64,000 nucleotides of DNA, taken from Plasmodium malariae (Eukaryota; Apicomplexa; Aconoidasida; Haemosporida; Plasmodiidae). A model generated the notes under the pieces. That model ran no database searches, had not been told where the DNA came from, and was given only the letters and a program-made list of their open reading frames with translations. Numbering within the stretch: position 1 is the stretch's first letter; the number at the start of each line of letters is the position of its first letter. The translations under genes were made by a program, and so were the position numbers. The DNA lies in contig NC_041785.1 of NCBI RefSeq assembly GCF_900090045.1, positions 1,899,001-1,963,000 on the forward strand. Reading direction: 5' to 3'. Below are positions 54,356 to 64,000 of the stretch, piece after piece.

Positions 54356-57300
54356 TTAACTGTTCTTGGAACCCTTCTTGTTTGTGTAGTCGAAAATGGT
54401 GCCGTCATCTGAAACTAAACACTCGCCTGTCATCCTTGCTCTCATCTCAATAGCTAACTTTTTACTTAAGCTACTTCCATACGTATTAATACCAAAATTT
54501 TTTGTTCGTTTACATCCACTAGGGCTTCTCCATTCCGCCCGCCAAGCTTGAACAATACCATTAATTCTTATCATGTAAACTCCTGCAGGTGTAGAACTTG
54601 TTTTATCTAGTTTGTTATAAATACTAACATCATCTATTTCTTTTCTCACATTTTTATTTATTCCATTTTTTTGACTCCCTTTATTATTAAACAAGTCAAG
54701 AGAAGAAGGATAGTCCTTTACTTTATGTTCAAATGTGGTACTAGGTGAGGACAATGACATATTAATCTCTTCATCTGCCATAGTTTCTTTATTTACTTTT
54801 TCATTTAAGGCAGGTATATATAAATGTATATTACTCTCTTGATTCGACATTTTAAAAATGTCAATGTTATTACCATCGTTGCAGTTGTAGTCGTAATCGT
54901 TGTTATCGTTGTAAACGTTGTTATGATCCTTATCATTGTTATGATCCTTATCATTGTTATCGTTGTTATGATCGTAAGTACTGTTATCGTTGTAACCATC
55001 GTTTTCATTATTACCACTGTTACCATTGGCAGGGACAGTCATATCATTTTTATTTATAAATATATTACTTCGTTTGCTATTTAGAATGTTTACTGGTATT
55101 CCTTTACCTCCTATAATTTCCTCACCGTTACAAAGTCTGCTTCCATCAACATTTGCATCTACGTTCATACCTACATTTACATCATCCACGTTAACATCAT
55201 TGGCATCATCGTCAACTGCATCATCGTCGTTTGCATCATCATCATTTGTATCATCATCATTTCCATCGTCAACATGAACGTTTCTGCTGCTTCTTTCCTT
55301 ATCATCCTTCTCCATACACTCATTATGCTCACTCATATTGTCCGAACACTTTTTCATACTATGGACGAGATTTTTTATACTGCTATTTATCATATCGGTA
55401 GTAGCATTGTTATCATGTCCGTTACTATCATGTGCATTACCTAAAAGAGGATTATTTGCGTGCGTATTATTTGCGTTCGTATTATTTGCGTTCGTATTAT
55501 TTGAGTGCGTATTATTTACATATGTATTGTTATCATTTGCATAGTTACGGATGTCAGGTACACCCTCACTCGTTGCGTTCATATGATCATCTTCTACATT
55601 TCTGTCGATGGTTATTACATTGCAGCTATTATATACACCACTGCTATTGTTGTTATATGTATTGCTGCTATTATTATTATGTACATTATCATTATTCTTG
55701 TTAATTTCATTAAACGTAGAGTGACTTACATTGCTACTACCATTATTGTTATCTACGCTCGTACAACACACGTTCGATGAGAAGCGCATATCTGCATTGT
55801 TGATCATAGGGTGCGCCTCCACAGCTCTGCCGCTGACGCTACTGCCCTTGTTACCGCTAACACTACCGCTGGAGTTATCATTACTGTAAGTACTACTGTT
55901 TTTCTTCGTACTACTACCCTTTTTATCATCTACATTTAAATTGCTATTATTGTGATAATGACTCTGATAGTTTGAATGTACCGTTTTACTTTTTCCATGG
56001 AATTCGTCTACATTGAATGAATCAATATATGCACTATCTTTGATTGACTCGCTCTTCGTAATGGCACAAGTAGATGATAAGTCCTTCACATTGGCATTAC
56101 CACTAACATTTACATTAGTATTCACGTTAGCATTCGCATTGTTGTTCTTTTTATACACGTGTTCAAATTTCTTCCTCGCGGCAATGGCCAGATTTCGAGC
56201 TCTCTCTTCACCAAACTTGTTGATAGAGAAATACCTTTTTTCTTGTTTTCCATTCGAATACCAATTAGCACAGAATGCTTTTTTCGAATCTTGATAAAAA
56301 ACACCTTGAGGTAATATAACTGAGTTATCAAGTAGACTACTGTCACAAGCTCTTTTAGTATTTGACTTAGCATACGTTATAACTGTATCCATACTTTTAG
56401 GATTAGGATATTTTAAATATACATTCCGTGTCTTGCTATCTACATTACTCACATCGCTATTGTTATCTTTACTTTTCTCTTTCCTTCCACTACCGAAACT
56501 GTTATTACCTCCATTGCTTCCTATATTACCGCTTCTGTCAGAGCTGTTCACTCCGTTACAGTAGTCATAATTTAGGTCTACACTGCCGCTATAATTGCTC
56601 CTCCTATTTTTTAGATCCCCATGCTCATACTCCTCCTCCAATGTATTTTCTTCCAAAACATTTTTCCCGTAATATTCGTCATAGTGTTTGTTACCACCCT
56701 GATTTTGGTTCTTCATCCTAACTCTACCATCAGTTATATCAACACTGCCGTAATTATCCCTTGATATATCTTCAAACCTGATGGATGCTATGCCTTTACT
56801 ACCAATGCTGTTACCAGTGCTGTTCGCATTATTGTTACCACTAGTTCTATTAATGTATTCCTCTTTAGAAAAACTTCCTTTCGCTGACTGCAAGCTGTTC
56901 CACTCCCCAAAATGGGCTGCATCTTGCCCCTTGTCATTGGTGTTACTACTACTATTAGCACCACCAAGACGACGAGAAATAGCAGAATAACCATCACAGC
57001 TGGATTCATTTTTGTAAGGATAATTTCCACCTTTTCCATAAGCATATTCATCATACACAACGTTTTCATAATCGAAATCATCTCTATTCTGGTTTGTTTC
57101 GTTCAACTTCTTCTCCTTCGTAGCACCGTCAAATATGCACAAACCATCAACGTTACTACTATAATTCATGCTGTCTGCATACTTATTATTTTTCCCGTTC
57201 CTTTTTTCCATCGACGTAATATTATTAGTACCGCTACTATTGCCGCTGTTGTTACTATTATTGCTATTATTACCACTGTTAGTGTTGTTACTGTTATCAT

Positions 57301-60300
57301 TACTGGCGCGACAGGAGCTGTTATTGAGCCTGTGCTTCCCCTCTTCTACCATGCCGCTCCTCCGTTCATAGTTATTGTTCTCGGGTACTTTGGAATTCCT
57401 ACCATTGATGTTGCAATTGCTATTGTATACATTTCTCCTTCCATCCCTCTTTTGAATGGGGGCTTCATTAGAATCATCTACATGTTCGCTCGTACTTCTG
57501 AGTGTAGTACCCCTTCTCGAAGAAATTCTTCTGTTTACTACACCCCCTTCATTATAAACAGTATTGTTCTCGTAATTTTCATTATAATTTTTAGAAACAT
57601 CTACCTCATTATAATTATTTCTGCTGCCACTACTTGCACATTGACTATTCATACGTGCACCTACAGTGTAATTAGAGACTGCATTGGTTTTGTTTATATT
57701 TGTACTGTTTTCGTCAAGGATAGTATCACCCATGCCTTCTTCATTCAAACAATGATTGTTTCCATTTCCATTGCCACTACTTCCGCCGCTTCCACTCGCT
57801 GTGTTGTTCGCTCCTGCACTGCTTCTCTTCTTGCTGTTCTTCAAATTTTTTGTTCTGTTTTCAAAGGCAAACCTAGCCTTGGTGGCTAAATTCCTTGCCT
57901 CATCCCATCCATAATATTTTATTTTAAATCTTCTCTTTATCTGTTTTCCTTCTTCATACCAGCTACCAATCCATGCCTTTTGGGATCTATCAAAGTAAAC
58001 TCCTCTTTGTGGTTTCAGCTCTGAAGCAGAAAATTTAAATTCGTAATTTTCATTAGCACCAACTACATCGTTATTATTCTTGACTTTTGCATTTACTCTT
58101 CTAGTACCCACCCCTTTGGAGGTATTACCTCCAGAAGAAGCTGCACCGATAGTAGTACCACCACCAGTCGCACTACTGTTAGCCTTACCCATCGGTGTGG
58201 GAGATCCATCTTTGTTTAGTTTTATCTTATCCTTGCTATTGTTTCTACCGCTCGTAATAAATGTGACACAATTATTCATTTTACCATTTGCATCGGGCAT
58301 AGAGGAGGACTTAGTATTATTTACATCAACAGAAGCACTAGTACTAGTAGGACCTCCATTGAGGGTCGACATATCTCTTTTTCCATAATTTTTCCTTTCA
58401 ACTTCATAATTGTTAACGTAATTCTGGTTAACCATTTTGTTCCTTCTTCCTCTACCATATTCTACAGTAAAATTATTTAAATAAAAGTTAACGTTCTTAT
58501 TTCTTTCATCTTTAACTCTTAACTTGGATGAATATATATTACATAAATTTCCTTCATTATGATCATTTTTTAAATCTTTATTTTTGTTACATGTAACCAT
58601 ATTGTTGTATGATGAATTACTGTTTCTTGTATTACCATTTAAATACATGTTCTTGAGGTCTAATTTTTTTTTACCATCATTGTAAAAATTGCTTATAAGA
58701 TGATAATTTTTTTCTTTATCTTCTAATTTAAGAAAGTTAATACTATTTTGTCTTTCATCTTCATCATTTTCCTCTTCGCCCACCTCCTCATCTTCCTCCC
58801 CTTCTTCATTATTATTATCGTTTCCATAGCCATTTCCATTTCCATTTCCATTTCTATTTCCATTGCTATTATTATTATTATTATTATCAATGTCATTATC
58901 ATGATAATTATCTTGCATGTTTTCACTGCACCCTCTACTTTGCATCAATCTACGCTTATCTTTTTTTTTCCCTCTCCTTTCTTCTGCACCTAACTTGTCT
59001 GTAAAATCCCCCATTGCTCCTCTTCTCCTTCTAGTCAAGTATCTATGTAACATCATATCGTCATTACAATCATTGTAACCACTGCATCCACTGCAGTTAT
59101 CGCATCCATTGCAATTGTTGCCCTCATTGCAGTTTCCATCGTTAAATAATTCCAACGAACTATTCAACCCCTTGTTTAAAAAGAGTGAAGACGAATGATT
59201 AAAATTAATATCATAATGATTCGATCTCCTTCTTGCGGGATTTTCACCAATGTTCTTGTAGGTGTTCATCTTTCTTTCACTGCTGCTGTTGAGGTTTCCA
59301 CTACGGTTTCCACTGCGATTACCGTTACGCTTACTACTTCGGCTGTTATTACCACGTCCATTTGCACTTCCATTTGCACTTCCATTTGCACTTCTACTTC
59401 CATTTCCATCTCCATTGACACAGTCGTCATTTCCACTATTACTGGGTTCACCTCTAACGAGCAAGAATTTTCCTAGCTCATCGATGTGATTGACATTTTC
59501 GTTGTTCGTTTCATTCATGTTAGAGTACGTAAAGTTTGACAAGTACTCGCATAGATTGCTGCTCCTTCGAGGGCTCATAAATTTGTTGATGTTGCTATTA
59601 TTATTACTATTGCTGTTATCGTTGCTGCTATTGTTATTACTGCTATTACCATTAATGTTAATGTTAATGTTAGTGTTACTGCCAATGTGTGTGCTATCAT
59701 TGTCCAATCCTACTAACCCACCTCCATTATTCCCTGCATCACTTGCACTAATGATACCAGCACTGATGACCGAACCTTCTCCTGGGTAGAAACCTGATTT
59801 ATACAAGATAGAATTGTACAACGTGGACAAGCAATTCTTTATTTTGTTTTCGTTCACTTTACACCTTTTGTTATTCTCATGATATATCATGTTACTCTCA
59901 CTCTTAGGTTGTTCTTCATCATTTAAATCATAATTCTTTTCGTTTCTTAAATTCTCATTATAAATAAAATCATTATAGTTACTATTATTCTTATCATTAT
60001 ATAAATAGTCGCAATATCTATTTGTATCATCCGTCAAATTCCCATGCTCCCTTTTCGACTTGGCTCCACCATTACCATTACCACTATTACTACTACCGCT
60101 ACCACTTCCATTATTAAGCACGTATATATCCCCCTCATAAAACCTACAACTGTCCATGAACCCTTTTGCATTTGAGTTTTCATCACCACCAGTGCAAATG
60201 GCCTCATTAATGGTTCTACCTGTATGATGGTCCTCCACCCCCTTCATAAACTTGTGTAATAAACCACTATTATTACATTTGGAAAAGTATTTATATAAAT

Positions 60301-63300
60301 GGTTATACACATCGGCTATTGACTTGTCAATTGTAGTTTCCCCGTTCTTGCTCTTCTCTAATAGCCCATACAAATACGACAGCATTAAAACGGTGTTGCT
60401 ACTACCGCTGGCTGTATCGCTGATTGTACCGTTGACTGTACCGCCAACTGTACCGTTGACTGTATCGTTGACTGTACTGTTGACTGTACCGTTGACTGTA
60501 CTGTTGACTGTACCTGCGCTAATAGAGCGCCCAGTGCCAATATCACCATTGTTACAGCTGTACAGGTAATCGCAGTTCTTCGAATCATCGTCTATTATAT
60601 TACCATATGGGCATTTTAGGTCAACAAACAGGCTATTATTATTTCGTAGGGACTCCTCTATAAGGTGTTCTTGAATATCCTTGTGGTTCTTCTTATCTGT
60701 GTTACTTCCATTTTTCATATTTGTGTAGTTCTTTGAAACACTTTTGCTTATTTCGCTATTTAGTAGGTTCTTATATCTGTAACATGCACAATTAGTGCTA
60801 TTTCCACTGTAATTGTCGCTTCCATTACCTCTGCTATTACCGCTGTTATTTCCTCTGGTACAACTGTCCAAGTGCACAGCACCCTGGTCAATGCCATTTA
60901 CGTATGCTCCACTAACACTGGATGCATTCCCATCTCCCCCCAGAACATGGTTCAACTCGGCACTACGATTACTCTCCTCAAGGGGCTTCACTTCATGTAT
61001 CATTTTGTCGTAATACAAATTTCCTTGATGTAAACTTTTGTTCCTAAGTATATTTAAAATATTCATTTTAACGTTTATTTCATACGGACTGAAAGCACTG
61101 TTATTATCAGCGTGTTCTTTATTAACATCATTATTGTTTTTTGGCTTAATAATGTTATAGACATTTAATGTATTTAATTTTGTACTTTCTTTACTACTAC
61201 AACTGCCGTCTTTCCCTGTATTATGCTCTGTTAAGAAGAAACTAGCTATCTGACTAGGGTTCACATCTGAGAAGGGTATCTTCTCCTTACCACTATTACC
61301 AACGCTACTACTGTTGTAGTCGCTAATATGATGCGTGCATTTATTTGCGTTTTTACCAAAACCTTGATATAGATGCTTCATATCATTCCATGGATTCAAA
61401 GAAGATAAGAAATTATTTCCATTATAGTTCATTGCTCCACGATAATCTTTATTTTCCTCATTTAATGGAAAGGATCTATTATGTGTTAGATTAAACGTGC
61501 TAGTTATATTTGAGTTCAAATAAATATTTTTAAACAAATAATTGTTTAGAATGTTTTTGCAATTTGTGTGATAATGGTCATAGGTGTAAGGCAAGTTGTA
61601 GTAATCCTTCGAGTTATTCAATACATAACCAAGATATGTGTTATTATTATTGCTACATTTCCAGCTACTTTCGCATGTGCAATTACTGCTAACGTGTAGG
61701 TTATCGACTGGATCTTCTAGACTATCATTTAGCATATCACCTTTATTGAAAATTCCTCTCTCAGCATTGTTTCGCAGACCATTTTGTTCGTTGAAATTAT
61801 TCTTACAGTTCAGTTCCCTTAGATTTAAAGTCTTACTCAATAAATAAATTTTTAATAATTTAAAAAAAATTTCCTTATTTAGAACATTCGTATTAGCCAT
61901 GTTAGCGGAATCACTTGTGTTATTCGCATTACTCTCATTAGTGCGGTCAGTAACAGGATAACCACTGCCATTACTAGCGACATTACTACTACCAATACCT
62001 CTATATTCTTTGTTATTCGCGTTATCATCTCCATCATTGTGTTCATCAACCCCCTCAGCGTTAACTTCCTCGCTTCCCTTCTTACTTCCCTTTTTGGGTG
62101 CATCGGTAGTTGAGTTGCACTCGTTGCGAGTATCACTCTGATTGTTGGTAATTCCACTATCCTCTTTATTGTTCTTATCAGTTAGTTCTTCCTCATCATG
62201 ATCGTTTACGTGGGCACTAATACTCTGTTCCACACACTTGCTCATATTTCCATCATACTGAAGCAGCATGTCCTTGATAAGATCCACTAGTTGCTTGTTG
62301 ATACTAGAAGCAGTGTCGTTATCTCTAACATAAGTAGTACCATTTTTATTTCCATAATTTTCTGTATATGCCCTACCATCGTACATATTCCCATTACCCA
62401 AGAATATTCGGTTCATGTAAGAAGAAAAGCGATGATCATTGTTAAGAATGTAATTAATGAAACTGTCAAAACTGTCAAAACTATCGATAATGGGATTACG
62501 GATGCACATACAGTCTTCATTATTTTTGTGCAAATTTTCTTTTAATAAATGCATTTTCCTATATAGAATATCTTCCCTTATATCATCTAACAACAGAACA
62601 GAGAACTTTCGAATGATCTCCTGTTCGTCGTCGTGCTCAGAATATTTCCCCTGTTCGTTGCAATTGTAATTATTATACAGATTCGTTCGTTCCTTATTCA
62701 TCCAGTTGGTAGCTATATGATATATCATTTTGCTATTTATTTGGTCGTCTACACATTGGTCTCCATTTCTGCGTGCACCTGCGTCTACTCCTACTTCTTC
62801 GACTCCTTTACGCCCATTAGTGTAGCTGCTTACCCAATGATGTAAAAACTGGTTTAGTAAATAGTTCATGTGTTCATGATTTCCACCCATGTTAACGTTT
62901 TTATATAAAGCTAATCTGTTCATTTTTTGATTCTCTATTTCGACAATTCTAAGATTATTTAACTTTAAAATTATGTTGTATAGTATATTTCCTTTTATTG
63001 CTAATGTACCTTTCCCTACTTTTATTAATACAGGACTAAATATAATGGAGTACGTGAATACATCTCTACAAAATAAAGTGTTCATGATTTTTTTTAAATA
63101 AATTAATTTAATCCTGCTTCTTCTCTTATTGATTTTTTTCACGTTCTTTATGTATGATGCTACATTAGTGAAGGCATTTGTTTTGTTCATGTTTCCCTCC
63201 TTTGGATTTATGTTCTTCGAGATGGAGATATTCAAGACAGATTCATTGTTCACTAATAACTCATCGTTTGAAGCAATTTCATCGATGTTTGGATTGTTCC

Positions 63301-64000
63301 CTTTCTTATTCTTCATATTCATCTTTTTCTTTTCACTCAGTAAATACGAAATATTATTTTCAGTCAGCGTGATAACAGTAGTATACTGCTTATTCTTCTC
63401 ACCATTGACATTGTCCTTCACATTGGCATCTACATTGTCCTTTACATTGGCATCTACACTGTCCTTTACATTGGCATCTACACTGTCCTTTACATTGGCA
63501 TCTACACTGTCCTTTATATTGGCATCTACATCGACATCTACATCGACATCAATATTAACATCCATGTTAACATGCACAACATCCTCATCCTCATCCTCAT
63601 TCTCATCTTTCTTTTTTCCTTTTAGCATTAAATTATTCGACGAGTGACTGCTTTTATATACTGAGTCATACTCCTCTCCATCAAAATTAGCACACACTCC
63701 AATCTTCTTACCACTGACTTGTAACAGGTTTCCAGCTGATGCATCTAAGTCCTCCCCCTGCACTATACCTTTATCATCACTATGTATGGAATATTTTATA
63801 TATGATAAAACATTTTCACTTAAGACATTGTTATGCTTATTCAAATAATCCCTGCTCTGATCTTCCACATAACGAGTATCTCTACATTTTTGATGATTCT
63901 CATCTACTTCATTTCTCAGATCCTTTTCTTTGATAATACAACCTACATGTCCTTCCTTTCTATCAGTGCTTACATCTAGACTGTTTAGTCCTTTATCAGC
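54356..64000 (-). CDS. ApiAP2 transcription factor with three AP2 domains (5' end outside the window)
   Basis: A nuclear apicomplexan AP2-family DNA-binding protein. The frame is open from the right edge to the TAA at 54358-54356, so 3214 residues are visible and the N-terminus is missing. Three AP2 domains are at plus-strand 57848-58015 (RGVYFDRSQKAWIGSW, then YYGWDEARNLATKAR), 56155-56325 (QGVFYQDSKKAFCANWYS, then GEERARNLAIAARKKF) and 54425-54600 (AGVYMIRINGIVQAWRAEW, then KLAIEMRARM). These keep the AP2 pattern GVxxxxxxxxWxAxW and the later Ala-rich helix. The rest is Asn/Ser/Gly/Asp-rich low complexity with repeats such as DANVKDSV, TVNSTVNG and NNTNA. A more ordinary block around plus 62880-63130 (SPVLIKVGKGTLAIKG) has no assigned domain. 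Single exon as seen; an intron outside the window cannot be excluded. Confidence 0.96.
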   Translation of the reverse strand, partial: ADKGLNSLDVSTDRKEGHVGCIIKEKDLRNEVDENHQKCRDTRYVEDQSRDYLNKHNNVLSENVLSYIKYSIHSDDKGIVQGEDLDASAGNLLQVSGKKIGVCANFDGEEYDSVYKSSHSSNNLMLKGKKKDENEDEDEDVVHVNMDVNIDVDVDVDVDANIKDSVDANVKDSVDANVKDSVDANVKDNVDANVKDNVNGEKNKQYTTVITLTENNISYLLSEKKKMNMKNKKGNNPNIDEIASNDELLVNNESVLNISISKNINPKEGNMNKTNAFTNVASYIKNVKKINKRRSRIKLIYLKKIMNTLFCRDVFTYSIIFSPVLIKVGKGTLAIKGNILYNIILKLNNLRIVEIENQKMNRLALYKNVNMGGNHEHMNYLLNQFLHHWVSSYTNGRKGVEEVGVDAGARRNGDQCVDDQINSKMIYHIATNWMNKERTNLYNNYNCNEQGKYSEHDDEQEIIRKFSVLLLDDIREDILYRKMHLLKENLHKNNEDCMCIRNPIIDSFDSFDSFINYILNNDHRFSSYMNRIFLGNGNMYDGRAYTENYGNKNGTTYVRDNDTASSINKQLVDLIKDMLLQYDGNMSKCVEQSISAHVNDHDEEELTDKNNKEDSGITNNQSDTRNECNSTTDAPKKGSKKGSEEVNAEGVDEHNDGDDNANNKEYRGIGSSNVASNGSGYPVTDRTNESNANNTSDSANMANTNVLNKEIFFKLLKIYLLSKTLNLRELNCKNNFNEQNGLRNNAERGIFNKGDMLNDSLEDPVDNLHVSSNCTCESSWKCSNNNNTYLGYVLNNSKDYYNLPYTYDHYHTNCKNILNNYLFKNIYLNSNITSTFNLTHNRSFPLNEENKDYRGAMNYNGNNFLSSLNPWNDMKHLYQGFGKNANKCTHHISDYNSSSVGNSGKEKIPFSDVNPSQIASFFLTEHNTGKDGSCSSKESTKLNTLNVYNIIKPKNNNDVNKEHADNNSAFSPYEINVKMNILNILRNKSLHQGNLYYDKMIHEVKPLEESNRSAELNHVLGGDGNASSVSGAYVNGIDQGAVHLDSCTRGNNSGNSRGNGSDNYSGNSTNCACYRYKNLLNSEISKSVSKNYTNMKNGSNTDKKNHKDIQEHLIEESLRNNNSLFVDLKCPYGNIIDDDSKNCDYLYSCNNGDIGTGRSISAGTVNSTVNGTVNSTVNDTVNGTVGGTVNGTISDTASGSSNTVLMLSYLYGLLEKSKNGETTIDKSIADVYNHLYKYFSKCNNSGLLHKFMKGVEDHHTGRTINEAICTGGDENSNAKGFMDSCRFYEGDIYVLNNGSGSGSSNSGNGNGGAKSKREHGNLTDDTNRYCDYLYNDKNNSNYNDFIYNENLRNEKNYDLNDEEQPKSESNMIYHENNKRCKVNENKIKNCLSTLYNSILYKSGFYPGEGSVISAGIISASDAGNNGGGLVGLDNDSTHIGSNTNINININGNSSNNNSSNDNSNSNNNSNINKFMSPRRSSNLCEYLSNFTYSNMNETNNENVNHIDELGKFLLVRGEPSNSGNDDCVNGDGNGSRSANGSANGSANGRGNNSRSSKRNGNRSGNRSGNLNSSSERKMNTYKNIGENPARRRSNHYDINFNHSSSLFLNKGLNSSLELFNDGNCNEGNNCNGCDNCSGCSGYNDCNDDMMLHRYLTRRRRGAMGDFTDKLGAEERRGKKKDKRRLMQSRGCSENMQDNYHDNDIDNNNNNNSNGNRNGNGNGNGYGNDNNNEEGEEDEEVGEEENDEDERQNSINFLKLEDKEKNYHLISNFYNDGKKKLDLKNMYLNGNTRNSNSSYNNMVTCNKNKDLKNDHNEGNLCNIYSSKLRVKDERNKNVNFYLNNFTVEYGRGRRNKMVNQNYVNNYEVERKNYGKRDMSTLNGGPTSTSASVDVNNTKSSSMPDANGKMNNCVTFITSGRNNSKDKIKLNKDGSPTPMGKANSSATGGGTTIGAASSGGNTSKGVGTRRVNAKVKNNNDVVGANENYEFKFSASELKPQRGVYFDRSQKAWIGSWYEEGKQIKRRFKIKYYGWDEARNLATKARFAFENRTKNLKNSKKRSSAGANNTASGSGGSSGNGNGNNHCLNEEGMGDTILDENSTNINKTNAVSNYTVGARMNSQCASSGSRNNYNEVDVSKNYNENYENNTVYNEGGVVNRRISSRRGTTLRSTSEHVDDSNEAPIQKRDGRRNVYNSNCNINGRNSKVPENNNYERRSGMVEEGKHRLNNSSCRASNDNSNNTNSGNNSNNSNNSGNSSGTNNITSMEKRNGKNNKYADSMNYSSNVDGLCIFDGATKEKKLNETNQNRDDFDYENVVYDEYAYGKGGNYPYKNESSCDGYSAISRRLGGANSSSNTNDKGQDAAHFGEWNSLQSAKGSFSKEEYINRTSGNNNANSTGNSIGSKGIASIRFEDISRDNYGSVDITDGRVRMKNQNQGGNKHYDEYYGKNVLEENTLEEEYEHGDLKNRRSNYSGSVDLNYDYCNGVNSSDRSGNIGSNGGNNSFGSGRKEKSKDNNSDVSNVDSKTRNVYLKYPNPKSMDTVITYAKSNTKRACDSSLLDNSVILPQGVFYQDSKKAFCANWYSNGKQEKRYFSINKFGEERARNLAIAARKKFEHVYKKNNNANANVNTNVNVSGNANVKDLSSTCAITKSESIKDSAYIDSFNVDEFHGKSKTVHSNYQSHYHNNSNLNVDDKKGSSTKKNSSTYSNDNSSGSVSGNKGSSVSGRAVEAHPMINNADMRFSSNVCCTSVDNNNGSSNVSHSTFNEINKNNDNVHNNNSSNTYNNNSSGVYNSCNVITIDRNVEDDHMNATSEGVPDIRNYANDNNTYVNNTHSNNTNANNTNANNTHANNPLLGNAHDSNGHDNNATTDMINSSIKNLVHSMKKCSDNMSEHNECMEKDDKERSSRNVHVDDGNDDDTNDDDANDDDAVDDDANDVNVDDVNVGMNVDANVDGSRLCNGEEIIGGKGIPVNILNSKRSNIFINKNDMTVPANGNSGNNENDGYNDNSTYDHNNDNNDKDHNNDKDHNNVYNDNNDYDYNCNDGNNIDIFKMSNQESNIHLYIPALNEKVNKETMADEEINMSLSSPSTTFEHKVKDYPSSLDLFNNKGSQKNGINKNVRKEIDDVSIYNKLDKTSSTPAGVYMIRINGIVQAWRAEWRSPSGCKRTKNFGINTYGSSLSKKLAIEMRARMTGECLVSDDGTIFDYTNKKGSKNS
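63425..63545 (-). repeat. Coding 24-bp repeat DANVKDSV in the ApiAP2 protein
   Basis: Five copies of a 24-base unit encoding Val-Asp-Ala-Asn-Val-Lys-Asp-(Ser/Asn). Part of a hydrophilic, presumably disordered region far N-terminal to the AP2 domains. Confidence 0.92.

Overview
The window is nuclear DNA of a malaria parasite (Plasmodium). Coding stretches are broken by Asn/Lys/Asp/Glu-rich low-complexity inserts. Intergenic DNA is extremely A+T-rich, with poly(A)/poly(T), (TA)n and short tandem repeats. Introns are short, T-rich and GT-AG. The proteins include an apicoplast FabI-type enoyl-ACP reductase and a multi-AP2 (ApiAP2) factor. From memory, the gene order (FabI, endonuclease III, RPL19, MFS transporter, ThiE, myosin E, ApiAP2) matches a core block of P. 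falciparum chromosome 6, here in opposite orientation. The species cannot be fixed by eye; it is not the P. falciparum reference, because the FabI inserts differ.

Left part (1-17.7 kb): FabI (+); a small unknown protein (-); a three-exon TMEM245/AI-2E-like membrane protein (-); endonuclease III (+); an F-box/LRR-like protein with a short terminal exon (-); a tentative small split gene (-); and an unknown 631-residue protein (+).

Middle (17.7-34.2 kb): RPL19 (+), whose first coding exon is only the ATG; SPF27/BCAS2, a Prp19-complex splicing factor (-); a gene desert of about 5 kb; and a four-exon Spinster/organic-anion-type MFS transporter (+).

Right part (34.2-64 kb): NAR1 of the cytosolic Fe-S assembly pathway (+); a filamin-repeat coiled-coil protein (+); ThiE with a long unknown C-terminal extension (+); myosin E (+), whose tail ends in dynein-light-chain-like sequence; and a very large ApiAP2 protein (-) that runs off the right edge, so its N-terminus is missing.

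These are independent housekeeping and parasite-specific genes with no operon logic. NAR1 and endonuclease III are linked only in that the latter carries an Fe-S cluster of the kind the CIA pathway supplies, if it is made in the cytosol. No tRNA, rRNA, CRISPR array, transposon or subtelomeric gene family was seen. The most interesting points are the myosin E tail and its degenerate switch II, the split-gene reconstructions, and several tandem repeats placed in promoters and introns.
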